Positions 27,615 through 35,704 of a DNA stretch of 64,000 nt are shown piece after piece. Source of the stretch: WLMZ01 sp038227995 (GTDB taxonomy: Bacteria; Actinomycetota; Acidimicrobiia; Acidimicrobiales; Ilumatobacteraceae). Numbering within the stretch: position 1 is the first letter of the stretch; each line of letters begins with the position of its first letter. The position numbers and the translations under genes are program-made. The stretch is from NCBI GenBank assembly GCA_038227995.1, contig JBBRPP010000025.1:13634-77633 (forward strand). Direction: 5' to 3'. The notes beneath the pieces were generated by a model. It was not told the origin of the DNA. It saw nothing but the letters and a program-made list of their open reading frames with translations, and searched no databases.

Positions 27615-30580
27615 CGTGGACCCCCCGGCGCGAGCGTGACGAGCGATCGAAGATCGTCGGTGCTCAACTCCGTGAGCCATTGCTCGCCGGTGCCCAGCAC
27701 CGAGTTGGCGAGCTTGCGCTTGTCGTCGATCATCTCGCTGATGCGTTCTTCGAGCGTGCCTTCGCAGACCATCTTGTGGACCAGCACGGTGTGACCCTGG
27801 CCGAGTCGCCACGCACGGTCGGTGGCTTGGTCCTCGACCGCCGGGTTCCACCAACGGTCGTAGTGAATGACCTGTGACGCTGCCGTGAGATTGAGGCCGG
27901 TACCGCCGGCCTTGAGCGAGACCAGCAACAGGGGCGCGGCCTCGCCCGCCTGGAACCGGCGAACCATCGTGTCTCGGCCCGTGCGCGACACCCCGCCGTG
28001 CAGGAACGGAACATCGAGGTGCAGGCGTTCGCCGAGGTGGCGCTGCAGCAGAAGCCCCATCTCGCGGAACTGCGTGAACACCAGTGCTCGCTCGCCGGAC
28101 TCGAGCAGGTCGTCGACGAGTTCGTCGAAGCGAGTGAGCTTGCCCGACCGCCCGGCGAGCCGTGAGCCGTCACCCGACGCGTGCGCCGGATGATTGCAGA
28201 TCTGCTTGAGCCTGGTGAGCGCGGCCAGCACCAGGCCACGGCGCTTCATCCCGGTCTCGGCCTGAGCCTGGGCCAGCAGCTGATCGACCACGGCTTGATA
28301 CATGGTTGCTTGCTCGCGGGTGAGTGTCGCCCACGCGATCTGTTCGATCTTGTCGGGCAGCTCGGGGAGCAACGTCTTGTCGGCCTTCGTGCGGCGCAGG
28401 ATGAACGGCTGGGTGAGGGTGCGCAGCGCGGCCGTGGCAGCCGGGTTCGAGTCGCGTTGGATCGGCTTCGCGTAGCGATCGGCGAACTGCGCCGAGCTAC
28501 CGAACAGGCCGGGGTTGACGGCGTCGAGGATTGCCCACAGTTCGCCGAGATGGTTCTCGACCGGCGTGCCCGTCAGTGCCAGCTTCTGTGCCGCGGGGAT
28601 CTGGCGCACGGCTTTGGCGGCGCGTGTGAGGTGGTTCTTGACGGCCTGCGCTTCGTCGAGCACGAGCGTGCCCCACTGGATGCCCGACAGCATCTCGACA
28701 TCGCGAGCGAGCAATCCGTATGTGGTGACGACGATGTCGGCAGGGATCAGTTGGCTCGCGTCGTCACCGCGGATGCGTTCGTTGCCGTGATGGATCGCAA
28801 CCTGCATGTCGGGTGTGAACCGCGCCGCTTCGGCGTACCAGTTGTGGACCACGCTGAGCGGGCACACGACCAGATGCGGGCCGGGACGCGTCGCGAGGTG
28901 AGCCAAGGTGGTGGCCGTCTTGCCGAGTCCCATGTCGTCGGCCAGGCAGCCGCCCAGGCCGAGCCGACTGAGGAAGGCCATCCAGCTCAGGCCGCGTCGT
29001 TGGTAGTGGCGCAGTTCGCCGACGAAGTCGGCGGGCTCGGACATCTCGACCAACTGTTCGTCGGGCAGGCCGCCGAGCAGATCGGCGATCCACCCGCCAC
29101 CGTCGACCGCGTCGATGCCTGCCGTTGCCGTGCCGGTGCCGGCTGCTGCTGCTGCTGCATCGGCGGCCAGCTTGATCAGCCCGGCGACGTCCATCTCGGC
29201 GTCGTCGGTGCGGTGCTTCTGCAGCCGCCCCAGCGTCGAGCGCACCTGCGCCGCGTCGAGCCGCACCCACCGACCGTTCACGTGGATCAGCGAGCTGCCG
29301 GCCGCCGCGGCTCGCTCGAGTTGGGCGTCGTCGATCGGCGAGTCGTCGACGGTGGCGTTCCACTGCACGAGTGCGCCTGCGGAAAACCGTCCGCCACTGA
29401 CGGATTCGGGCTTCGGCGTCGCGTTGGCGCGGACGTTCGCCTTGGCCCGGATCAGCTGCTCGGGGCCGAGCAGGCGGACGTCGAGTACGTCCAGAACCTG
29501 CGGAGCGGTGGCGAGGAAGATCTCGACCTCGTCGAGCGACAGCTCGACGGTGACAGCGGGATCGACCGCGAAGCCGGCCATGGTTGGAAGGGCGACAGCG
29601 AGCGCATCGGCGACCTCGCGGCCCGCGTCTTCGACACGATCGCGCAGCCGGGCGAGATGCGACGACTGGCGAGCGACATCGAGTGCCAAGGCCGTTCCGC
29701 CGAGCACGGCTTCGGCCGTGCACCACCGTTCGGGCTGATCCACGTCGACGAGCTCGAGGGTGAGACGCCACGCGCCATCCAGATCGTCGGGAAGGTGCAG
29801 GCGCAGCTGTGGGCGTACGACCGGAACGCCGTTGGCGCGGTCGAGTTCGTGTTCGAAGGTACGCCCCAACTCGCCGAGTGTCGGGATGTCGTCGCTGCGG
29901 TAGAGCACGCTGCCGGAGGCAGACGTGAGAGCACGGAACGTGGCTTGCGCGGCGCGGTACTCGGTGCCGCGCGCGTTCACCGGTGGCTTGGGCCGCCACC
30001 CGATCTCGGCCAGGCGGCGCCGGGCGGTGGCGTCGAGTGCAGCTGCGACGAACTCGCCGACGTCGGTCACGCCGCACGCGGTCGGCATGTTCGCCGCGAG
30101 ATCGGCGATCGCGTGATCGAGCGCGGCATCGGTGATCGACACCCACGACGTGGTGTGCACCGTTCCGGAGATGGCCAGCCGGGGGCGGAGGCGCCCGGCC
30201 CGGATGGTCGCATCGACGAGATCGCCGACCGCGGCGAACCATTGCAACGTCGGACTCGTTCGGCGGGATGCGATCTCGGCCATCGATCCGAGGTGGATGC
30301 GCAGCGCCGGCGTGGATGCGCCGCCGGCACCACGGCGTTGGACGGGGAGTTCGTTCGGGAAGCGGGTCGGAGCTGCCGCCGCCGCGATGTGGCGGCCGAG
30401 GTCGCGGTCGGCGAGACGGATGAGGTCACCCGACGAAGCGACCGTGCCGGTGCTGAGATCGACAGCCCACAGGTGGAGCGCCCCGTCGTACCAGGTGAGT
30501 TGGGCCTGCCAAGCCGATCTCGCCGGGTTCGGAGCGGCGCGTGATGGCGTGGTCGGCTCTCCGGGTCTCATCTCGATCAC
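27611..30580 (-). CDS. SNF2-family DEAD/DEAH-box helicase (bacterial SWI2/SNF2 ATPase)
   Basis: 989 residues. The N-terminal half (1-500) is a family-specific region with little low complexity. The ATPase core has Walker A DDMGLGKT near residue 548, the D-E-A-Q box in LVLDEAQAVKNHLT near 642 and TGTPVENHLGELWAI. The C-terminal helicase lobe holds LLLVSLKAGGTGLNLT and motif VI QATDRAWRLGQ near 921. Such proteins translocate on double-stranded DNA and remodel protein-DNA complexes. The start is GTG at 30580 or ATG at 30571. It overlaps the SWIM gene by four bases and is divergent from the LysR gene. Confidence 0.92.
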   Translation of the reverse strand: MIEMRPGEPTTPSRAAPNPARSAWQAQLTWYDGALHLWAVDLSTGTVASSGDLIRLADRDLGRHIAAAAAPTRFPNELPVQRRGAGGASTPALRIHLGSMAEIASRRTSPTLQWFAAVGDLVDATIRAGRLRPRLAISGTVHTTSWVSITDAALDHAIADLAANMPTACGVTDVGEFVAAALDATARRRLAEIGWRPKPPVNARGTEYRAAQATFRALTSASGSVLYRSDDIPTLGELGRTFEHELDRANGVPVVRPQLRLHLPDDLDGAWRLTLELVDVDQPERWCTAEAVLGGTALALDVARQSSHLARLRDRVEDAGREVADALAVALPTMAGFAVDPAVTVELSLDEVEIFLATAPQVLDVLDVRLLGPEQLIRAKANVRANATPKPESVSGGRFSAGALVQWNATVDDSPIDDAQLERAAAAGSSLIHVNGRWVRLDAAQVRSTLGRLQKHRTDDAEMDVAGLIKLAADAAAAAAGTGTATAGIDAVDGGGWIADLLGGLPDEQLVEMSEPADFVGELRHYQRRGLSWMAFLSRLGLGGCLADDMGLGKTATTLAHLATRPGPHLVVCPLSVVHNWYAEAARFTPDMQVAIHHGNERIRGDDASQLIPADIVVTTYGLLARDVEMLSGIQWGTLVLDEAQAVKNHLTRAAKAVRQIPAAQKLALTGTPVENHLGELWAILDAVNPGLFGSSAQFADRYAKPIQRDSNPAATAALRTLTQPFILRRTKADKTLLPELPDKIEQIAWATLTREQATMYQAVVDQLLAQAQAETGMKRRGLVLAALTRLKQICNHPAHASGDGSRLAGRSGKLTRFDELVDDLLESGERALVFTQFREMGLLLQRHLGERLHLDVPFLHGGVSRTGRDTMVRRFQAGEAAPLLLVSLKAGGTGLNLTAASQVIHYDRWWNPAVEDQATDRAWRLGQGHTVLVHKMVCEGTLEERISEMIDDKRKLANSVLGTGEQWLTELSTDDLRSLVTLAPGGPR

Positions 30581-30687
30581 AGTAGCGAGAGCGTCTCACA
30601 AAGTTTCGCAGGCCTGGCCGACCTGGTTCGCGACGGCATCGTAGTCTGCACGACGCAATCCAATTCCGGCGGTCGAGGGGAGGCACC

Positions 30688-31677
30688 GTGGTCGCACTCA
30701 TCCAGATTCAATGCCTCGAGGCGGTGATCACCGCCCGCTCGTTCCGGCGCGCAGCCATCAGCCTGCACATGTCCGAGCCAGCGGTGAGCGGGCACGTCGC
30801 CCGGCTCGAACAGGAACTACAGCTGAAGCTGATCGACCGATCGCGTCGCGGTTCTGTGCTCACCGACGAAGGCGTCCGCCTGCTCCCGCGGCTGAGAGCG
30901 TTCGAGGCGGCGGCGGATGCGATCCAGACCGCCAGCGACTCCGTTCGTCGTGATCGGCGCCCTGCGCTGTCGATCGGGATCACACCGTCGAGCGCGGCGG
31001 GGGTCCTCCCGTCCGCGCTGTCGTTCCTGCGAGAGCGTTTTGGCGACCTCGTCGTCCACGTCCACCAGTGCAGCCAAACCGAGCTGTACGACCTGTTGCG
31101 CGGCGGCGTGTGCGAGCTCGTGATCGCGGATCTGCAGGAGAGCGATGTCGTCCCTGCAGACATCGACGAGACGGCGGTGATGGTCCTGAGGGACCTCGGC
31201 GTGTGCGGTCGAACAGACGCGCCACTGGTCATCGGCTCCGGGCCGCTGGCCGTGGCCGAGTTGTACGACCAGCCGCTCGTGCTCGTGCGCGACGACAGCC
31301 GGATGGCCGTGATCGATCGCATCCTTCCCAGCGAGCGGCGTGGCTTCACGTGTGTGGTCGATGACGTCGGAACGGCGATGATGTTGATCGGCGCCGGCAC
31401 GGGCTACGGGTTGTTGGCGATGACATCGACGATGTTCGTCCCCCAAACTTTGTTGCGGTGGCGAGCCCTCGACGGTGCCACACCGCAGGTTTCGTCGCTG
31501 TTGACCGTTCGCGATGCCGAACTGTCGCCACCGGCGCGCGCATTCGCCCTCTTCGTCACGTCGTGGATGGAACAGCTTCGTGGACGGTTGTCGTTCGACG
31601 ATTCGATCGGCGCGCACATCGTGAGCCCGCCGAGTCACGGCGAGGTGCGCAACGGAACGGCGTCTGTCACGTCGTGA
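30688..31677 (+). CDS. LysR-family transcriptional regulator
   Basis: 329 residues from GTG at 30688 with a GAGGGGAGG site upstream. The N-terminal helix-turn-helix is classic: CLEAVITARSFRRAAISLHMSEPAVSGHVARLEQELQLKLIDRSRRGSVLTDEG. The rest is a LysR-type effector-binding domain (PALSIGITPSSAAGVLPSAL, VIADLQESDVVPADI). The effector is unknown. LysR regulators often control a divergent gene; here that would be the SNF2 helicase, which is an unusual target, so autoregulation or a distant target is as likely. Confidence 0.85.
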   Translation: MVALIQIQCLEAVITARSFRRAAISLHMSEPAVSGHVARLEQELQLKLIDRSRRGSVLTDEGVRLLPRLRAFEAAADAIQTASDSVRRDRRPALSIGITPSSAAGVLPSALSFLRERFGDLVVHVHQCSQTELYDLLRGGVCELVIADLQESDVVPADIDETAVMVLRDLGVCGRTDAPLVIGSGPLAVAELYDQPLVLVRDDSRMAVIDRILPSERRGFTCVVDDVGTAMMLIGAGTGYGLLAMTSTMFVPQTLLRWRALDGATPQVSSLLTVRDAELSPPARAFALFVTSWMEQLRGRLSFDDSIGAHIVSPPSHGEVRNGTASVTS

Positions 31678-31729
31678 GAAGTTCGAGCGGTCGCGTCATG
31701 TGAGCGGGCCGAGATGACTCAGCAAACAC

Positions 31730-32332
31730 ATGACACGGCTTGTACCCATTCATCGCCACGACGACCGTCGCACGGCAAGGAGCGATCTCACTCGCAGCAT
31801 CCTCGTCACGGCATGGATCGGCATGGTCGACGCAGGCGTCGGCTCTCCGTCAGCTCGAGAAATCGCGCAGCACGCCGGCGTCGGTTTGCGAACCGTCTTC
31901 GATCGGTTCGCCGACATGGACGACTTGCAGCTGACCGCGACCGCCGAGAAGTTCGATCGTCTGGCCGTCGCCACGCCGGTCGTCCCCGATACCGGATCAC
32001 TCGACCACAGGATCGACGCAATGACGGCCGTGCGCGCGACGCTTCACGAAGAGGTCACGGCGGTGCGTCTCGCCGCGCAGCGCCAGGAGTGCTGCTTCGC
32101 CGCACTCCGCGCGCTGGTCGATGGATGGGATCATCGCTGCGCGCTCGACATCGTCCGAGTCTTCGGTCCCGAGTTCACGGCGATGTCCGGCGAACGGCGG
32201 GACAACGTCGGTGCAGCGGTCGAGACGGCGTGGAGTTGGTCCTACTGGAATCAACTCCGCCAGCGACGTTCCCTCAGCATCGACCGATCAGCATCGATCG
32301 TCAGCTGCGCGGTCCGAGCGCTGCTGCGCTGA
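31730..32332 (+). CDS. TetR-family-like transcriptional regulator
   Basis: 200 residues. The N-terminal region LTRSILVTAWIGMVDAGVGSPSAREIAQHAGVGLRTVFDRFADMDDL fits the TetR helix-turn-helix (A-R-E-I-A-x-x-A-G-V-G-x-x-T-V/I-F-x-x-F). The C-terminal ligand domain is divergent and carries a Cys-Cys pair (QECCFAALRAL). Ligand and targets are unknown. It lies 52 bases after the LysR gene on the same strand and converges on the sigma factor gene with 18 bases between. Confidence 0.75.
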   Translation: MTRLVPIHRHDDRRTARSDLTRSILVTAWIGMVDAGVGSPSAREIAQHAGVGLRTVFDRFADMDDLQLTATAEKFDRLAVATPVVPDTGSLDHRIDAMTAVRATLHEEVTAVRLAAQRQECCFAALRALVDGWDHRCALDIVRVFGPEFTAMSGERRDNVGAAVETAWSWSYWNQLRQRRSLSIDRSASIVSCAVRALLR

Positions 32333-32350
32333 CCCGGGCGAGCAGTGGCA

Positions 32351-32860
32351 TCAGCTCGCGAGCTGGTCGTTCGCCATCGCTCGGCGGATCTCGCGGCGGG
32401 CTCGGTAGAGGCGAGCCGAGAGCACGTTCGCTCGGAGGCCGAGCTCGGCTGCGACATCTTCGACCAAGCACCCGTCAACTGTTGTCGACCACATCGCCCA
32501 CCTCGTCTCCAGCGACAGACCCAGCAGCGCGCCGCGCAGGTCGTTGCTCATCGGCTCGCTGTCGAGTGAATCCATCGGCATCATTCGCTGGCGTCCGACG
32601 CGATCTGCGGTGAGGCGTTGTCGGGTTTCGCGGCGCACGTGGGCGACGGCCATGTTGCGCGCGGTACGCCACACGTAGCCACCGATGTTGTCGAACACGA
32701 TGCCGCGTCGGAACATCCGGATAAGGCTCGCGAACGTCTCTTGCTCGATGTCGTCGACATCGCTGTCGGCGGTGACCACTTGGCGGATCGCGCTGCGCAC
32801 CATCGAGCGATGGCGGATGACGAAGTCCTGGGCATCCCACGTGTCCGACGGCGTCACCAT
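32351..32860 (-). CDS. ECF-type RNA polymerase sigma factor
   Basis: 169 residues. Region 2 is recognisable: FVIRHRSMVRSAIRQVVTADSDVDDIEQETFASLIRMFRRG and YVWRTARNMAVAHVRRETRQR, with the D-x-x-Q-E-x-F core-binding pattern. Region 4 is less typical but has VEDVAAELGLRANVLSARLYRARREIRRAM. No anti-sigma factor gene follows, as the next gene on this side is the convergent TetR. It is divergent from clpB. The regulon is unknown. Confidence 0.8.
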   Translation of the reverse strand: MVTPSDTWDAQDFVIRHRSMVRSAIRQVVTADSDVDDIEQETFASLIRMFRRGIVFDNIGGYVWRTARNMAVAHVRRETRQRLTADRVGRQRMMPMDSLDSEPMSNDLRGALLGLSLETRWAMWSTTVDGCLVEDVAAELGLRANVLSARLYRARREIRRAMANDQLAS

Positions 32861-32985
32861 GATTCACATCCCCCTCTGCCCACCTGAATTCCAGTATGAG
32901 GAGCGGTGACCACGTCAGGTACGAGGGATTGGCTATCGCCTGCCAGCCTTTCGTGATCGCCGGCAGCGCGAATCGTTCGATCGAA

Positions 32986-33006
32986 GTTGATACGGGGCGT
33001 ATCAAC
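32986..33006. promoter_or_regulatory. HAIR-like operator upstream of clpB
   Basis: GTTGATA (32986-32992), seven bases, TATCAAC (33000-33006), with perfect pairing extending to AAGTTGATAC and GTATCAACTT (32984-33008). It has the same 7-7-7 geometry and outer GTTGA/TCAAC halves as the dnaK HAIR site. It ends 27 bases before the clpB ATG. Control of clpB by HspR is known in other Actinobacteria. Confidence 0.7.
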
Positions 33007-33033
33007 TTTGTTAACACGGTGTAGGATCGCCTC

Positions 33034-35520
33034 ATGGCATTTGATCCGAAGAAGTGGACGCACAAGACGCAGGAAGCCTTCGCCGCCGCCATCGAACAGG
33101 CCAAGGGCAACAGCAACCCGGAGATCACTCCCGATCACGTGCTGAGCGCGCTCCTCAACCAGGACGGCACCGTTGCGGCGGGTCTGCTGCAAGCCCTCGG
33201 GCTGGCCCCGTTGATGGTCCGCAACAAGGCTGACGAAGCCGTCGGCCGGCTGCCCAAGGCCTACGGAGGCGCCGATCCGCGCATGAGCCGCGAGCTCAAC
33301 AACATCGCCGAGAACGCCGAGACGTACCGCAAGGACCTCAAGGACGACTACCTGTCGGTCGAGCACCTGCTTCTCGCGATGAACCAGCGCCTGGGCGTCG
33401 GCAGTGAGGAGATGTTGCAGGCGCTGCAGCAGGTTCGGGGCAGCCATCGCGTCAGCAGCCAGAATCCTGAGGAACAGTTCCAGGCACTCGAGAAGTACGG
33501 GCAGGATCTCACCGCGCGAGCCCGCGACGGCAAGATCGATCCGGTGATCGGCCGCGACGAAGAGATTCGCCGCATCATCCAGGTGCTCAGCCGGCGAACC
33601 AAGAACAATCCGGTGCTGATCGGCGAGCCCGGTGTCGGCAAGACCGCGATCGTCGAAGGTCTGGCCCGACGCATCGCCGATGGCGACGTGCCCGAGGGTC
33701 TGAAAAACAAGCGGCTCATCAGCCTCGACATCGCGTCGATGCTCGCCGGCGCGAAGTATCGGGGCGAGTTCGAAGAGCGCCTCAAGGCCGTGCTCAAGGA
33801 GATCACCGACGCCAATGGTGAGGTCATCACGTTCATCGACGAGATCCACACGATCGTCGGTGCCGGCGCGGCCGAAGGTGCCATGGACGCCGGCAACATG
33901 ATCAAGCCGATGCTCGCTCGTGGTGAGCTGCACATGATCGGCGCGACCACGCTCGACGAATACCGAAAGTACGTCGAAAAGGATCCTGCGCTCGAGCGTC
34001 GCTTCCAGCAGGTGTTCGCCGGCGAGCCCAGCGTCGAGGACACCATCGCGATCCTGCGCGGTCTGAAGGAGCGCTACGAGGTGCACCACGGTGTGCGGAT
34101 CCAGGACAACGCGCTCGTCAGCGCGGCGGTTCTCAGTGACCGTTACCTGACCAATCGATTTCTGCCCGACAAGGCGATCGACCTGATGGACGAAGCGGCC
34201 AGCAAGTTGCGCATCGAGATCGATTCCATGCCGACCGAGATCGACATCGTCCAGCGCCGGATCCTGCAGCTCGAGATCGAGCAGGTCGCCCTGAGCAAGG
34301 AGACAGACGCCCAGTCGAAGGATCGTCTTGCATCGCTCGAAGACGAGCTCGCCACGCTGAACGCCCAGAGCGCGACAATGATGGGGCATTGGGAAGCGGA
34401 GAAGCAAGCCATCACGGCGATCCGCACCCTCAAGGAAGAGCTCGAGCAACTGCGCACGCAGCTCGAGCGCGAAGCCGACCTGAACGTCGCGGCCGAGATC
34501 CGGTACGGCCGCATCCCCGAGCTCGAACGCCGGATCGACGACGCGACGCATCATCTCGACAGCCTGCAGAGCGGCAATCGCATGCTGAAGGAAGAAGTCG
34601 ACTCCGAAGACATCGCCGAGGTCGTCAGCAAGTGGACGGGTGTTCCCGTCACGCGGCTGATGGAAGGCGAGATGTCCAAGCTCGTGCGTCTCGAGGACCT
34701 GCTGCATCAGCGGGTGATCGGACAAGACGATGCGGTGACGGCCGTGGCCAACGCGATCCGGCGTAGCCGCGCCGGACTCGGTGACCCGAACCGGCCGATC
34801 GGCTCGTTCATGTTCCTCGGGCCGACCGGCGTCGGTAAGACCGAGCTCGCCCGTGCGGTGGCCGAGTACTTGTTCGACGACGACAAGGCGATGGTGCGCA
34901 TCGACATGGGCGAGTACATGGAGAAGTTCTCCGTGTCGCGGCTCATCGGAGCGCCCCCCGGCTACGTCGGCTACGACGAGGGCGGCCAGCTCACCGAGGC
35001 CGTGCGTCGCCGGCCGTACAGCGTGGTGCTGCTCGACGAGATCGAGAAGGCTCATCCCGATGTCTTCAACGTGTTGCTGCAAGTTCTCGACGATGGTCGT
35101 CTCACCGACGGCCAGGGTCGTACGGTGAACTTCACCAACGTCGTGCTGATCATGACGAGCAACCTCCAGGGTGATCCGGGCAGCTTCTTCAAGCCCGAGT
35201 TCATCAACCGTGTCGACGACATCATCCGCTTCCGCTCGCTGACCGAGGCCGACATCACCAAGATCGTCAGCATCCAGTTGGCGTCGCTGCGCAACCGGAT
35301 GGCCGATCGGCGGCTGACGCTCGAGGTCACCGACGAAGCAATGGCGCTGCTCGCACACGAAGGCTTCGATCCAGCGTTCGGCGCTCGCCCGCTGAAGCGT
35401 GTCATCCAGCGTGAGATCAGCGATCGAGCCGCGTCCCTGATCCTCGGTGGTGGCGTCGCCGAGGGCGACACCGTCCGCGTCGACACAGAGAATGGTCACA
35501 TCACCGTCGTCCGTGCGTGA
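33034..35520 (+). CDS. clpB: Disaggregase ClpB (Hsp100)
   Basis: 828 residues. The Clp N domain (WTHKTQEAFAAAIEQAKGNSNPEITPDHVL) precedes AAA domain 1, with Walker A GEPGVGKTAI near residue 197. The coiled-coil middle domain (about 390-520) distinguishes ClpB from ClpA and ClpC. AAA domain 2 has Walker A GPTGVGKTEL near residue 596. The stretch between MTSNL and FKPEFINRVDD is shortened relative to E. coli, leaving only QGDPGSF; actinobacterial ClpBs also have short loops here. There is no ClpP-binding tripeptide. It works with DnaK/DnaJ to rescue aggregates. A HAIR-like palindrome lies just upstream. Confidence 0.96.
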   Translation: MAFDPKKWTHKTQEAFAAAIEQAKGNSNPEITPDHVLSALLNQDGTVAAGLLQALGLAPLMVRNKADEAVGRLPKAYGGADPRMSRELNNIAENAETYRKDLKDDYLSVEHLLLAMNQRLGVGSEEMLQALQQVRGSHRVSSQNPEEQFQALEKYGQDLTARARDGKIDPVIGRDEEIRRIIQVLSRRTKNNPVLIGEPGVGKTAIVEGLARRIADGDVPEGLKNKRLISLDIASMLAGAKYRGEFEERLKAVLKEITDANGEVITFIDEIHTIVGAGAAEGAMDAGNMIKPMLARGELHMIGATTLDEYRKYVEKDPALERRFQQVFAGEPSVEDTIAILRGLKERYEVHHGVRIQDNALVSAAVLSDRYLTNRFLPDKAIDLMDEAASKLRIEIDSMPTEIDIVQRRILQLEIEQVALSKETDAQSKDRLASLEDELATLNAQSATMMGHWEAEKQAITAIRTLKEELEQLRTQLEREADLNVAAEIRYGRIPELERRIDDATHHLDSLQSGNRMLKEEVDSEDIAEVVSKWTGVPVTRLMEGEMSKLVRLEDLLHQRVIGQDDAVTAVANAIRRSRAGLGDPNRPIGSFMFLGPTGVGKTELARAVAEYLFDDDKAMVRIDMGEYMEKFSVSRLIGAPPGYVGYDEGGQLTEAVRRRPYSVVLLDEIEKAHPDVFNVLLQVLDDGRLTDGQGRTVNFTNVVLIMTSNLQGDPGSFFKPEFINRVDDIIRFRSLTEADITKIVSIQLASLRNRMADRRLTLEVTDEAMALLAHEGFDPAFGARPLKRVIQREISDRAASLILGGGVAEGDTVRVDTENGHITVVRA

Positions 35521-35704
35521 ACCCTCGACCTGCCGTCGAGACCGGTCAGGGTGAGACTGCAGTACGAGTGCGAATACCACGCAGAGCGGTAGGCCGTGCG
35601 ACTCATTTGGCGGGCGATTGCTCGTCATCGGTTGCCATCTCGCGTCCCCCAGTCTCACAATGACCATTCCTCTGGGCGGTTCAGAGAGAGTGGCGGTCTG
35701 CATC

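Noticed and set aside
28181..30544. 787-codon plus-strand frame opposite the SNF2 helicase
   Set aside because: Antisense shadow of a well-supported gene; low-complexity Arg/Gly/Asp-rich product.
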